A stretch of 64,000 nucleotides of DNA from Gigantopelta aegis (taxonomy: Eukaryota; Mollusca; Gastropoda; Neomphalida; Peltospiridae): positions 25,746,736-25,810,735 of the forward strand of contig NC_054706.1 of the NCBI RefSeq assembly GCF_016097555.1. Direction: 5' to 3'. The notes under the pieces were generated by a model. The model searched no databases and was not told the origin of the DNA. It worked only from the letters and a program-made list of their open reading frames with translations. This document shows positions 36,001 to 49,300 of this stretch, in pieces. A program made the translations under genes and the position numbers. Position 1 is the first letter of the stretch, and every line of letters begins with the position of its first letter.

Positions 36001-39000
36001 GAAGAAGAATTCTAATTATTACAACAGTGGCTTAGGCTTGCCAGAGCCTTAATTAATAAGATAATAAACACAATGATTGTTGGGTGGTTATATGGATCAG
36101 ATGAAATAACATGTTAAATATACACAAAAAAGAAACATACCTCGTAACATTCACAATAATTTTTCAAACAGCCCGACCGTTTACAGTTGCACCCCTTGTT
36201 GTGTCTACGTCCAGCATCTTTTGCACTACCCCTACCTGAATATATAATGTAACAACATAAAGTAATTTTCAAAGAAACCTACTCAAAAATATCTATGAGC
36301 TATACGATGTCAGTTGCAAAAATAATAATAACAAGAAGACGTAGTAGTCAACATCCCACACACACCTACTAATTAACAGAAACTACTCATATTTGATTGT
36401 GAACAGAAGTAATATTAAAAATGAAAACTTATTCATATCAAAAGGCATTATTAGACCACTAGACTGATGTGTACAAAGCTTTGAGAAGGTATCTTGGATG
36501 GTTTTGAAGTTGTGCTCCGGAAACGGTGAATGCAGTGGTGAATTTGGCTATTTGTTTCCTAGTAACAGAAAAATATTGAAAAGGAAGGAAGGAAATGTTT
36601 TATTTAAAGATGCACTCAACACATTTTATTTATGGTTATATGGCATCAGACATATGGTTAAGGACCACACAGATATGGAAAGAGGAAACCTGCTGTTGCT
36701 ACTTCATGGGCTACTCTTTTTGATTAGCAGAAAGGGATCTTTTATATGCACCATCCCACAGACAGGATAACATACCACAGCCTTTGATATACCAGTTGTG
36801 GTGCACTGGCTGGAGCAAGAAATAGCCCACCGACGGGGATCAATCCCAGACCAACCGCGCATCAAGCAAATGCTTTACCACTGGGCTACATCCCGCCCCA
36901 ATATTGAAAGTGAAAAGGGTGCTACTAGACCACTAGATTCACATGTATAACATTTTGTAAAGTTATCTTAAACAGTTTTGGAGTTGTCCTTCAGGGGATC
37001 ATTTTGGATATTGTTTCCATGTTAACAGAAAACATTTTGAAAATAAAAACTCCCTCATAGCAGAAGGCACTACAAGACCACTACATTGTTATGTGTACAA
37101 AGTTTCAGGAAGTTATTTAAAAACGGTTTTATATTTGTGCTCTGGAATCAGAGAATTTGGTTATTCTGGCTATTTTTGTTTCCAAGGTAACAAAGAAAAT
37201 ACAGACAATAAAAACTTCCGCATGGCAAAAAAAACACTACTAGACCACAATATTAATGTGTGTACAAAGTTTCGTGAGTTACCGTGAATGGTTTTGGAGT
37301 TATGTTCTGGAACCCGTGAATTTGGTCATTCTATTTATTTCCATGGTAACAAAAGAAATATCGACAATAAAACCTACCTCATTGCAAAAGGCACTACTAG
37401 ACCACAATATTAATGTGTGCAATGTTCCATGAAGTTATCTTAAACGGTTTTGGAGTTGGGCTCCAAAAATATTCCTGGACAGACAATGCTCGTTTTAATA
37501 TCCCCACAAATTCCTTTGCAGGGATAAAAAAAACAGAAGAGCATTACTGCAATATTGCTGACAAACCAAAAAGATATAATTTTATCATGTTGCCTGCTGA
37601 GAAAAGCTACTTCTTTAACTTCGGTTTCTGACTTGATATCCAGTATTCGTCATGAGCAAAATTAAGGTGAGAGCTGAAAATCACTCTCCTGATGTTAGGT
37701 GAGCTTTCATACGAAGTTTCAAATAAAATGTAGTAACAATTTTATAGCAAGGCAATCAATCTAACACCCTCCTAAAACTTTCCTGGTGAGAGGAGAGTGG
37801 GAATGATGAAAACTGGATGTCTGTTTGGGGCAGTGTTATTAACAGACATATGATTGACCAATTAATGTGAAAAAAACTTTTAAAATGTGTTTGAATCACG
37901 ATGGAGGCATGTCATATGCTCAAAGCATGTGAACTCTTGGAGAGTGTAAGGGTATGCCCCACTCCTCAACCTCTAATGGGTGTTTTTTATTTATTGCAAC
38001 AGACTAACAAAGAGTACTGCATAAAATATTTTATATGATTCGCTATATTTTTTTTCTATCTCTATAATTGTCAAATGTATCTGATATTTATTACCTTCTG
38101 AACATCCAGAGAAAATGATATTTGAGAAAAAGAAACCACTTCACTTCCCTTAAATAACATATGTTAAACGAAATATTCATTATTACCACATCAGTTACAA
38201 TGTATTTTATTTTTATACACATAAAACACTTCATGGTTAAGAAAACTTTGACTGCATTAGTAAAATGGTTTACCCAATTTGCCAATCTTCGGGTGAAATG
38301 CCATTGGATTTCTGTCGAGGCATGACTTGATGGCGCGTGACCTCTCCTCTTCATGTTCCAAGTTGTTGGCACAACTCGTACAGTTACAGTTGTGACAAAA
38401 CTCGCCATTGGCAAAACAATCACAGTATCTGCACAAAGAATGAGTAATTAACAACAAAACAAAATACAAAAATAGGTTGGTAATAATTTCTAAAAAATAA
38501 ACACAAAGCAAATAACAATTATGAAGAACTGAATGGCCAATAATTACTGAAGTGTTTTTGCAAACATGCTAACAATATTTCTGGATAATGTCAATATGTG
38601 CATATTTAAATCTTCAGTGTTTTTAGGACAGATGATTAGCTTTTATTTTATGGAACATTGTTTCAATGATTTTTTAAACACGAAACTGTTTTTATTAATT
38701 TCCCTAGAAATTAGGCAAGACATGGTAGACCAAACACGTGGGGCATTTTCACCATTTTCGGGGCACTTATATTTCATTAAAAATAGACAAAAAATTAATT
38801 GAAATAAACATTAATGTAATTTATGTGTTTGCTTTAATAAATGAATGGCAAAAGATATAAAAGGCATATTTTATTAATTAATAATACCTTTTTTTGATGT
38901 TTTATAACGGCAATTTTAGAATTAATTACTGAAAAAGGCTTCATTAATCATGGTGCTGATTAAGGCAAGATGGTGCTAGACTATTGAGGCATGGTGCCGC

Positions 39001-42000
39001 ACCATGCTAAAACAAGCTAGGGAAAACACTGTTTTGTTCACAATGAAACAGTGCTATTATTTTGGCTAATATTTATCATATATGAGTTGTTTCAAAAGAT
39101 TTCTAATAAGCAAAAGCATGTTGGATACGTTTTAAATGAGATGTAATATAAATGGTATCTAAAGGACACAGAAGTAGTATTTTATTTCTTACATATCCCC
39201 CAAAACGATGTTAAAAACAAAGTTAAACATCTTTTCCGACAAAAATATATTAACCATGCTTGCGCTATGTGCTACAGAGCAATCAGTTTTAGGCTAACCT
39301 GTATGTCACGGAGCTATCAATTTTGATTGTGCTTATCTGATTGGATTCTATGGCTGTGGCGACCAAGCATGTTTTTATATCGACATTACACATAATTGGT
39401 GTGTAAGAATATTTGTTGAATGATATCTTTCACATTTTAAACTATGACTGGCATGACTTGGTTTTGAGTTCAGTCAATAATATGGTATCATTATAAATAC
39501 ACTCATGTCACCTTAGTCTGCGCGGCACAAAAGTCTGCGCACATTAATGACGTTAAATTACGTCTTGAAACAAGTGTCGGAGTATGTTTGTAAACAAACA
39601 AACAACGTTAATTTAATTCACAAAACCTTTGTTAAAACAACACATCTTGATTTTGAATATATGTATAAAACTGGTCGATAACACTTTTATTGAAAAAAAA
39701 CCCTCTGAATTAATGCACTAAAAGTATACTTTTGCCAGCCTCGATCAACATGTTTTTCTATCACCTGTCAACACGTGTCTGTCAACGTTGTAATGATCAA
39801 CCTTGCATATCAACTTACATAAATTTACATAGAAGCTTCAATACATACCTTATTGTAATTTATGAATCCATAAATGAAATGAATATCTTATTTTCTGTTC
39901 ATGTAAACATCCAAGCATACTTTGAATTTCCCTCCGAGTGACACAATGCAAAATGGCTGCACACAGACTTTGAAGATTGCTCTTATAGCATGGCCTATTT
40001 TAGCTATAGTCTGTTTCAAAATTATCATTGATTGTCCTATATGTCTCACGAACACTATTTGTGCTCATTTACAGTTAATAACAGACAATTTTTTTTGAAT
40101 AATGATCAAATATTTTTACATTGGCTTTTTTTTATATTGTCATTTTGTGTTGTCCAAACTAAGGAGCATGGAACACCATTTATATTTATCTCATTTGCAC
40201 AATCTAAATGTTTCTGAAAAAGACTATAACAGGAAGTGTTTGTTATTTAGAACTTATAAAAGTCGGATCCATTGTTTGTTGCTGTTTTATGTAAACATTA
40301 GCGACAGAAGTGGTTGTTTTAATGTTTGCTGCGCAGACTTATGTGCCGTCATGCAGGCCAGTAAATCCAGGGGGGTCCCACTAAAAATGCGCTCATTACT
40401 TGAGTTTAAAAAAACATTAAAATTAAAATAACTTTAGTTGTAACACGTTTATTGTTCCATTGTACTGTGGCGGTCAAACAAATATTTTTAAAGAAATATT
40501 TTAATTTTAAAATATAACACAAATGCTTAGGTGCCACCAGTGTACATGTCAAATGTTAAGGGTTTTTTCAATCACACAGAACAAGAGTACTGGTGAGGTA
40601 CATGATACACCAGTCAAAAGTAGGTCGTGGTTACCTAGTTATGGTACGCAACACACGGCTATCCCAAGTTGTACTTGCATGCAAGATTTGATAATCTTAT
40701 ATGAATTGATAAAGAAGTTATAACACAAACAAGGATTTCCTTTAATGTGCAGTAATGTATAAAAAGTAGGTCGTGATGATCTAGTTATGGTACACGGCAC
40801 ATCGCCCTCCAGAGTTGTATGCAAGGTTTGATAATCCTATATGCAGGGAACATTTTGTTCAGTATCACGTCGCGATTCGCTACACAAGTTTCAGAGATTG
40901 CTACACAATTTTAAAACATTAAACAGTAGTTGTTAATCAATTTTTAACTGATTGGAAATATTGCTAATCAAGATTTTGAAAACAAAATGTTCCCCTGATA
41001 TGAAATGGTAAGCAAGATGTGCTCTGGATTTGAAAAGTTTAAAAAGACGAATGGATGGACAACACCATAGCATAAGACCTGTTAAGGAAGGGCGTATAAA
41101 AACCAGGCTATAAAAAGACACTCAAACTATTCAGAATATTTTTAAAATGTGTTTTCATTCTCCAGTTTGTTATTTATTAAATCTTATTTGATTATTTAAA
41201 ATACTTACAATTTTAGGCATTGAGACTTGGTACAGTTGCATGGTTTTCTCGGACGAGCACCAGTAGCTTCAAGTGTTGTACTGAAATATAAACACATCAG
41301 TATTGTTATTACACAGCAAATATTAGAAATTAAAGATATGAATTTATAAAATGTCAAAAACAAAGTTTGTTTTGTTTTAATGACATCGCTAAAACACATT
41401 GATTTATTAATCATAGGCTATATGATGTCAAACATTTGGTTTATTGGATGTCAGACATATTGCAATTTTGACATATAGTCTTAGAGGAAACCTGCTACAT
41501 TTCCCCAAAGGATCTTTTATGTGCACCATCCCACAGACAGGATAGCGCACACCACAGCCTTTCATATGCACAGTCTAGAACGAGAAATAGCCCAATGGGC
41601 CTACCAGCTGGGATTGATCGCAGATTAACCGGAGTCCCGGGTCCCTGACGCAGCGATCAAAGATGGGATGCACCATATTGCATACATGTGCGTCCCTGTG
41701 GATGCAGTATATTTTTATTTTTATTTAACTTCAATACGATTTTCTTGTTTTTTAAACAATTACTGTAAAGTAAATCGGCAACATTCATAAAAAATTCTTG
41801 GAAATTAGTGTTAATTGGTACAATCAGTTGGTCACTCCAGAAAGCCGCCCGGAAATGATATCTCCGGCCATACGTCGATGTTTTTACAGGTGGGGTTACT
41901 CATTCTGATTGACATGGTCACAGACTGTCGACGATTGCTTTCAGCTTTGTGAATCGATTCTGTCGGTGTTATCAAAGGTGCGAAATGACTGGAATGACTG

Positions 42001-45000
42001 AGGCCCCTTAGACCAATTACTGTTGTGACAACTACTCTGATTGTTTTTCTGGGCGCATTTCTCATTAAAGATTATCCATTTATGATTTAAAAGGAAATTT
42101 GTATTAAATTTGTTAGCAGCCATGCCGTAACGCATGTAAATTCAACTACAAAACAACTGTTGTCAAAACAGGAGGCCATCGACTAATACTATGGTTTTCA
42201 TAAGGTCAGGTCAGGTCATAGGGCTTTATGTGCACATTCAGAGCAAGCTGTTGTAGTGCATGGCTGTCCTGGGCACAATATTGTATATAAGTGAGAAACA
42301 ATATGTATTCCTCATCAATGCACCTACTTCGTGGAAATGAACTTAACCAAATGCAACATGTCTTAAACAGCATTTCATTTTATTTAATCGCATTTTCTAG
42401 CTTTACGACCAGCAGCTGACAGTACACTACTGAATAGTAGACTGGCCATGTTGACATGCAAACAGCACTTATTCACACCATGAGGCGGATCAACTGAACA
42501 AAACTGGTTGAAAATATTTGGTTCTAAAAATCACAATGGAAAACAATCTTTTGCAAAAAAAATTGCCAAACTGAAAATTCTTTCGCAATATATATATCCC
42601 CCCCCCCCCACCATTGGCGAAATATTAATAATAGTCACCAATTATGTTTTGTTACATCGATCTGGTTGAAGATACTTGTTGCTATAATTACAAACAAAAG
42701 TTTAATACAACAAATTTTAATGTGTGTATTGAATGAGTAACCTTGATAGAATGGTGAAATTTTATTTTAGCTTCTTTTTTTTTCAGATGTTAGTAAGGTG
42801 GTAGTGAAACTATTTTGTATGTGGGGCATTCTGTATAGAATATATAAATACATATGTATTTTGAGTTTTTTTGTGTCATTATTAGTTGAATATATCCGAG
42901 TTACCTGGTATTTGTTTTATATTTTATCATACATTTTAATAATAAAAAAATGTATTCATGTTCATGTACTTTTTATTACGACATAGGCTAAAACCATTTA
43001 AATGTCAATGTTTCTGTGTTGTCAGCTGTTATACAATTCACTTGATATTTTATTAAGATATATCAATTCATCTTCAAATGTGGACTCTCCTACATTCCTA
43101 ATGAACTCTCAAAATATATGGACTCAATATTTTTGGATGAATGAGAACCCTGATTAAAATTATCTACAGAATTAACCAAAGAATATATACTTATGGAAAG
43201 AGTTAAGAGAACACATGGCATTTGAGACTACACTTAATTCACTAAGTACTAGAGGAGTTAGGCCTGTATAAAATACAGACATGTAATGTGGCATTGATGT
43301 CATAAATGATGGGTTGAATGCCAGCAACATGTTTAATTTCCTGATATTGTGGATGTTTTGTTTTTTTGCTGCTGTCAATATTTGACGTTACCTCTTGTCT
43401 TCATTTATTTATTTCTCTCAGTACATTAAACCTAGAATATCATATTATGGCTTAATATATAAATATATATAAATGAGATGCCCACACTAACCCATTAACA
43501 GAGTTCCTAGAAATGGTATTGGCTGTGATATTTGGGTCACTGCTGGCAATTTGTATATAATCACGCTGTTGTTGTTGTTGTTGCTGCTGCTGTTGCTGAG
43601 TTGTTGCCTGGTTTGACTGCTGTGTCACTTGCTGCTGAGATGATTTACCCAGTTGTTGTTGAATCTGGAAAAAAAAATTGATTTAATTTTAAAATGGAAA
43701 AGCTTGTTTTTTGAACACAAGAGTATTAAAGAGGTATTTTTTTACCATAAACATATTAATTCTTAAAGTAAAGTTTGTTTTATTTAACGACGCCGCTAGA
43801 GCACATCGATTTTTTATCTTATCATCGGCTATTGGACGTCAAACATATGGTCATTCTGACACTGTTTTTAGAGGAAACCTGCTGTCGCCACATAGGCTAC
43901 TCTTTTTACGACAGGCAGCAAGGGATCTTTTATTTGCGCTTCCCACAGGCAGGATAGCATAAACCATGGCCTTTGTTGAACCAGTTATGGATCACTGGTC
44001 GGTGCAAGTGGTTTACACCTACCCATTGAGCATTGCGGAGCACTCACTCAGGGTTTGGAGTCGGTATCTCGATTAAAAATCCCATGCCTCGACTGGGATC
44101 CGAACCCAGTACCTACCAGCCTGTAGACCGATGGCCTGCCACGACGCCACCGAGGCCGGTATATTAATTCTTAAAGTCCATTGCTTGAACATATGAATTT
44201 CTTGCCTATCAGCAATTTTAAAAGAAAATGTGTGTGAAACGGCAATTTATAACCCATCTTGTTAAATGCAATAGCTAAACATAAAAATTGACTTCACCTT
44301 CGGAAAAATAATACCAACATCTCTACTTATAACTTCATAAAGTTGAGACAAAAACTACAAACGCTGATGACCTATTCTGAAGACTTAATATAAAAAATGT
44401 ATTAAATGTGTACCATTAAATATTGAATACCAGTGATTTATTTCCAGGTTACACTCAACTCTTATATAACCAAGTCACACATTTCATATACTGTGGTCCT
44501 TAGAAATACCTCAACTATGCATTACCTGTGCAACGTAATTGGCAGGCACCAGGGCAAACCCTTGCAGACCAGGTATGTTTCCAGTGTTCGAGAGAATTGC
44601 TGTCCCTGGCGGCAACCCCTGAACATTCTGCGTACTAGCCGGTCGGATCTGAACTGTTGTCGTCGCAGGTCGAATCGGCGTGGTATTGGGAAGCAATATC
44701 CGCTGAACATTTTGACCTGATAACACAGACTTTGGTGTAACCTGTGGATAGACAGGGAAAGAAAGGAACATTGTTTAATACAAATTCACATATTTTAAAT
44801 TATAGCTAATCCACTGCCACGCCACAGGCTATTCAAAAAAAAAAAACAACAACAATAAAACAAAATAATAATAAATATATATATATATATATAGGCCATT
44901 TCATGGGTTTTTTCGAATACGATTTTTATGTCAACGAGTGATGTGTGAAAACGATATTTTCACACATCACGAGTTGACATAAAAATCGCATTTGAAAAAA

Positions 45001-45398
45001 AACACCATGAAATGGTCTATTTATTATATACATATTTCCTAATTTTTGACAATATCTTTTGCTTTTTGGTAATATCTTTCACTTATCCTATCGAAAACAC
45101 GTAACATGATGATATATTTCTTCCTATGGAACTTTGCCAGAAAATTTACTTGACCATAGACTTTTAAAAAGAAATCTGAATATATTTTTTATTAACATTT
45201 ATTTAACAATACTGCGGTGAAAAAATACCTGACAAAGCGATCCTCCAAAAACTCCCACAAAAACAAAACGAGCCGAACGCCATTAAAATTCTTACTTACA
45301 CTCGATGACACTACATTGTGTCATCATTATTTAGCTTCGTATTCAATTCGTTTTAGATATTTTATCGTAATTGCACTTCGCATCCCTTTTTTATAGGT

Positions 45399-45429
<31 letters not shown>

Positions 45430-46305
45430 CAAATACGATCAGATGCATTGGTAATCATCAAATTTAAATACGAAGAAACGAGACAAAGGGAGATAATTTA
45501 ATCATGCACTTTAAAAAAAAGTAAATATGATTTCTATATTTTCACTGTAGCTAAAATACAGTGAAAATATGACTTTTCACCGGATATGACTTTTATGGTT
45601 TCCATAGATCTATATATTTCATTGTTATGTATATAATAAATATATATATCAGCAAAGGATCTATTATAATCAAATTTCCATAGACAGAGCTGTATATACC
45701 ATTGCATTTGATGTACTAGTAAAAATAAGGCACATTAAGTTCATTTCAAAAAATGAATGTTGTAATTAAATATGTATGTTTCTAAGTAAAGCATACCATT
45801 TGTGTAGCCTGAATAGGCAATGTGATTTTCACTTGAGATGAGCTAGACTGGGTGCTGGTAGATATAGATGCTGGTGCGATAGGCCGGCTCGTATGAACAA
45901 CTTGTGCTATTGATGACATGGGTTTTTGAACTGGGAGAAAGAAAAAAATATGATCAGCTTCTTATATTTGGAAAATATATACCTACCAACTTGCAATGAA
46001 AACAAAATACATCATTACATTTTTACAATTTCAACACAGTGTTTACAAATAAAGATTGACCTTCATTCAACATTACCCAAATCATATGATCAGAATTCAC
46101 AAGGTAGGTTCTTAGTGGTACCATGTTATTTTCAACTGTTTTATGAGTGTTTCGGCGAACCATAACAATATGACAGTTCTCCTTAAATTTGCTCCCGAAA
46201 CTAAACGTTTATGGATTCATGGACAGACACGATACTATAATACAACCATCCATGCTTTATTAATGTGGGGTTTTTTGGTTTGTTTGGGGGTGTGGGGCTT
46301 TTTTT

Positions 46306-46350
<45 letters not shown>

Positions 46351-49300
46351 TAAAAGGAAAAATTTAAATGATTAGTTTTAATTCACATAAAATTTAGTAA
46401 AGTTTAAAGTTTACAAATGGTCAAGATCTGCATCTCAATTTCTAGCATTTACTTCCAAATTATAATGAGACTGAACAAAATATCTTCAGTCTTTTATTGA
46501 TAATACTTGTATGTGTATTTCATATGTGAATAAAGTACAACACATTATGTTTGCTCCTGTCAGATACAAAGTTGAATGGCTCAACTTTGTTGTCATTTAG
46601 CAACTAGCGAGTATCCTCGATTTCCATTTATTTTGACACATGATGTGGGTTACAATGAAAGGATAAGTTTCAGCTAAAAAATACTGAATTAGATGATGAA
46701 GTGAGTTTCACATCTTGAAATGAAACAAATACCTGTGTTAGATGTGGAGGTGGGTGAAACAAGTCGCACATAGTGGAACTTGCTTCCCGGGACCTGTATC
46801 TGTTGAATACCGGATCCAAATGTGAGAGGTCGAATGGCAGGTTGGGCAGGAGCAATCGCCGGTGGATTCTTCACCTGGGCTAGCACTGTTGCTTTTTGCT
46901 GGTATAATAGTGTGCAATTAATATACATCATAAATGATTACTTAATTATTTACTTACTTGATCACTCATTCATTCACTCACGCACACACACACACCTGTA
47001 CCTGCATGGAATAGTAAATGGCTTGAAATAGCGACCTACGAAAAGCACTCCATTTTTTAGATCTAGTAGGAGAAATAGAAATTCACATTGTAAAATTACC
47101 CCAAAATCACAGGTCAATTAGCAAAAGATAGATGTACATACATATTCTATTTACCTAAGCTGAGCTCGTGTTTCTGTTATATTTGAATTTTATAATGCTC
47201 TAAAATAAATCTCAGAGGTCCTACTTTCTCACACACAAAACCATATTTTTTGGCCTGCTTTTAAAAATAATAACAGGCCATAATTTACTTCCTATTTCAA
47301 ACCCTGTAGTACATTTGATATGTGAAAGACATGCATGTAAATTGCCACCATAATTAGAATAGTACTCTTTAGTAGTTAGTAGATTAAACAAAAATGAATT
47401 TTACACCATCAGAGACTCATAAATCTGCTTTCATGATTGGTGGAGAAAAATGATGAATCAACAAACATTTAACAACACCTCAGAATGAAAACAAATATTG
47501 GGCGTTAGGTGCCGAAACAAAGGTATGTCAAAAGATCACTAGACAGACAGGGTTTATACTGGACACTGTTGTGTTATTAATTTAAATATATATCAGGTGA
47601 GTTTGAAAAAACATTCCAAGATTTATTATCATATTAAATCTTCAACATAGACATTTTTAACTTAACCTAATTATAGGCCCCATGTTGTCAGTTGGGGTGG
47701 TGAAAACGTAACCATGATTCACCAAATACTTTTGAAATGATGTAGTATGCAAAATGTAATGTTAAAATATACATAATTTATCATTTGGTACTTCAAGTAA
47801 TAGAGCCGATTATCTATTAGTATCACCTTCTTGCACAATGAAGTAACACTCCTTCTCGATTTCAATCATGGTCTAACAGTAACATTTCTGAATATCTCTT
47901 TTTAATTCCCTTTCCGTGAATTTATGCTGGTGTCAGTCTATTTGCTAGAGCCTGGCATAAATGATACTGTATTTTTTTAAATGTCAAATTGCATGTTTCT
48001 CCATTTCGAAATTATCTGGTGTACATATCAAGATGAAATTTGTACCAGTCCTAGACAACATTGTATGGCACCAACAGCAACTGCACAAAAGTGCAATTGC
48101 CATCATTAAGTTCGAGCCCATAAATTCTTACAACTCATAACAAACGGACCTAAAGACAAAAACGTAACAAGCTATACATGTAAATACAAAAGCTGCTGAT
48201 TATTGTCTTGATTTTAGATTCACTGTGGCAAGACAAATAATTACCTGTTACATAAATTGTAGGGCTAGGTCTGGGTCAGCAGAAATTTCACAAAATTGTC
48301 TATTAAAACTTCAAAAATGACAGAAACCCAGTTATTTTCTAACAAGATGTTAATTATTACATAAAATTATTTTGCTTAATTAATATAAAATTTGTCAATT
48401 GTTTTCAAAATTTGCAGCTGACAAATTTGGAGAGTGCCAGAGTATACCTTGTATTAATCCAAAATTTTAATTTTTATAATTTAAAAATTAAAGGATATAT
48501 ATAAAAAATCAAAAAAATCTCATAATCTCAACAAACAGAAAAATTAAAATTTTGTGTGTATTTATGTTCTAATTTCCCAATATATGTGTCATATTAACAT
48601 CAAAGCTAAAACTGATATTATTAGCATCGGATAGTTTTTTTTACATTTGTATCACAAACCTAAAGGTTAAACATGCAGTGACTTTATATTAGAAGTGCCC
48701 CCAGAAGGTAGCAAGACATTTCTATGAAAATATCTCACTGGGAACATTTTGTTCAGAATCGCATAGCGAATTGCTATGCAAGTTTCAGAGATAGTCACAC
48801 AATTTTAGAACACTGAACTGTAGTTGCCGATCAATTTTCAATTGACTAGAAATATATCACTAAATCAAGATTTTGAAAACATTAAGAAGACCGATTTCAA
48901 ACAGAGTAGCTTACAATACAACAAATAACAAAGGCTTAGCTGTGCATACACAACTTCAGCCAACTGCTTGAATTATAATAATTTTTACTAAATGCTTACC
49001 CCATTGCCATGCTTAATTATGACTTTGGATGGGGACATAGTAATTGTTGCTGGCTTTGACAATGTCGCAGTGCTTGTTGTCTGTGTATTAGACATGTCTG
49101 TGATAGTCCGTGCCACGAGAGAACTCCCTGACGACACAGCGATAATCCTCTGTGGAGATTTGGCCACTGACACTGGTATCATAGTTATCTTGGTCTGAGT
49201 TCTGGACGGAGAGACCGGTAACCGACTCACGGGTATCGTCAACTTTGTGGGCGTTCCCGGCAGCCCCCCTAAAACAGTTTTCACAGGTGACAACGTGCCC

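Noticed and set aside
38615..39031. Candidate hAT-like element with CAGTGTTTTTAGG and CTAGGGAAAACACTG ends in LIN54 intron 7
   Set aside because: The ends resemble hAT termini but match only partly, and neither a 5-bp nor an 8-bp duplication was found.
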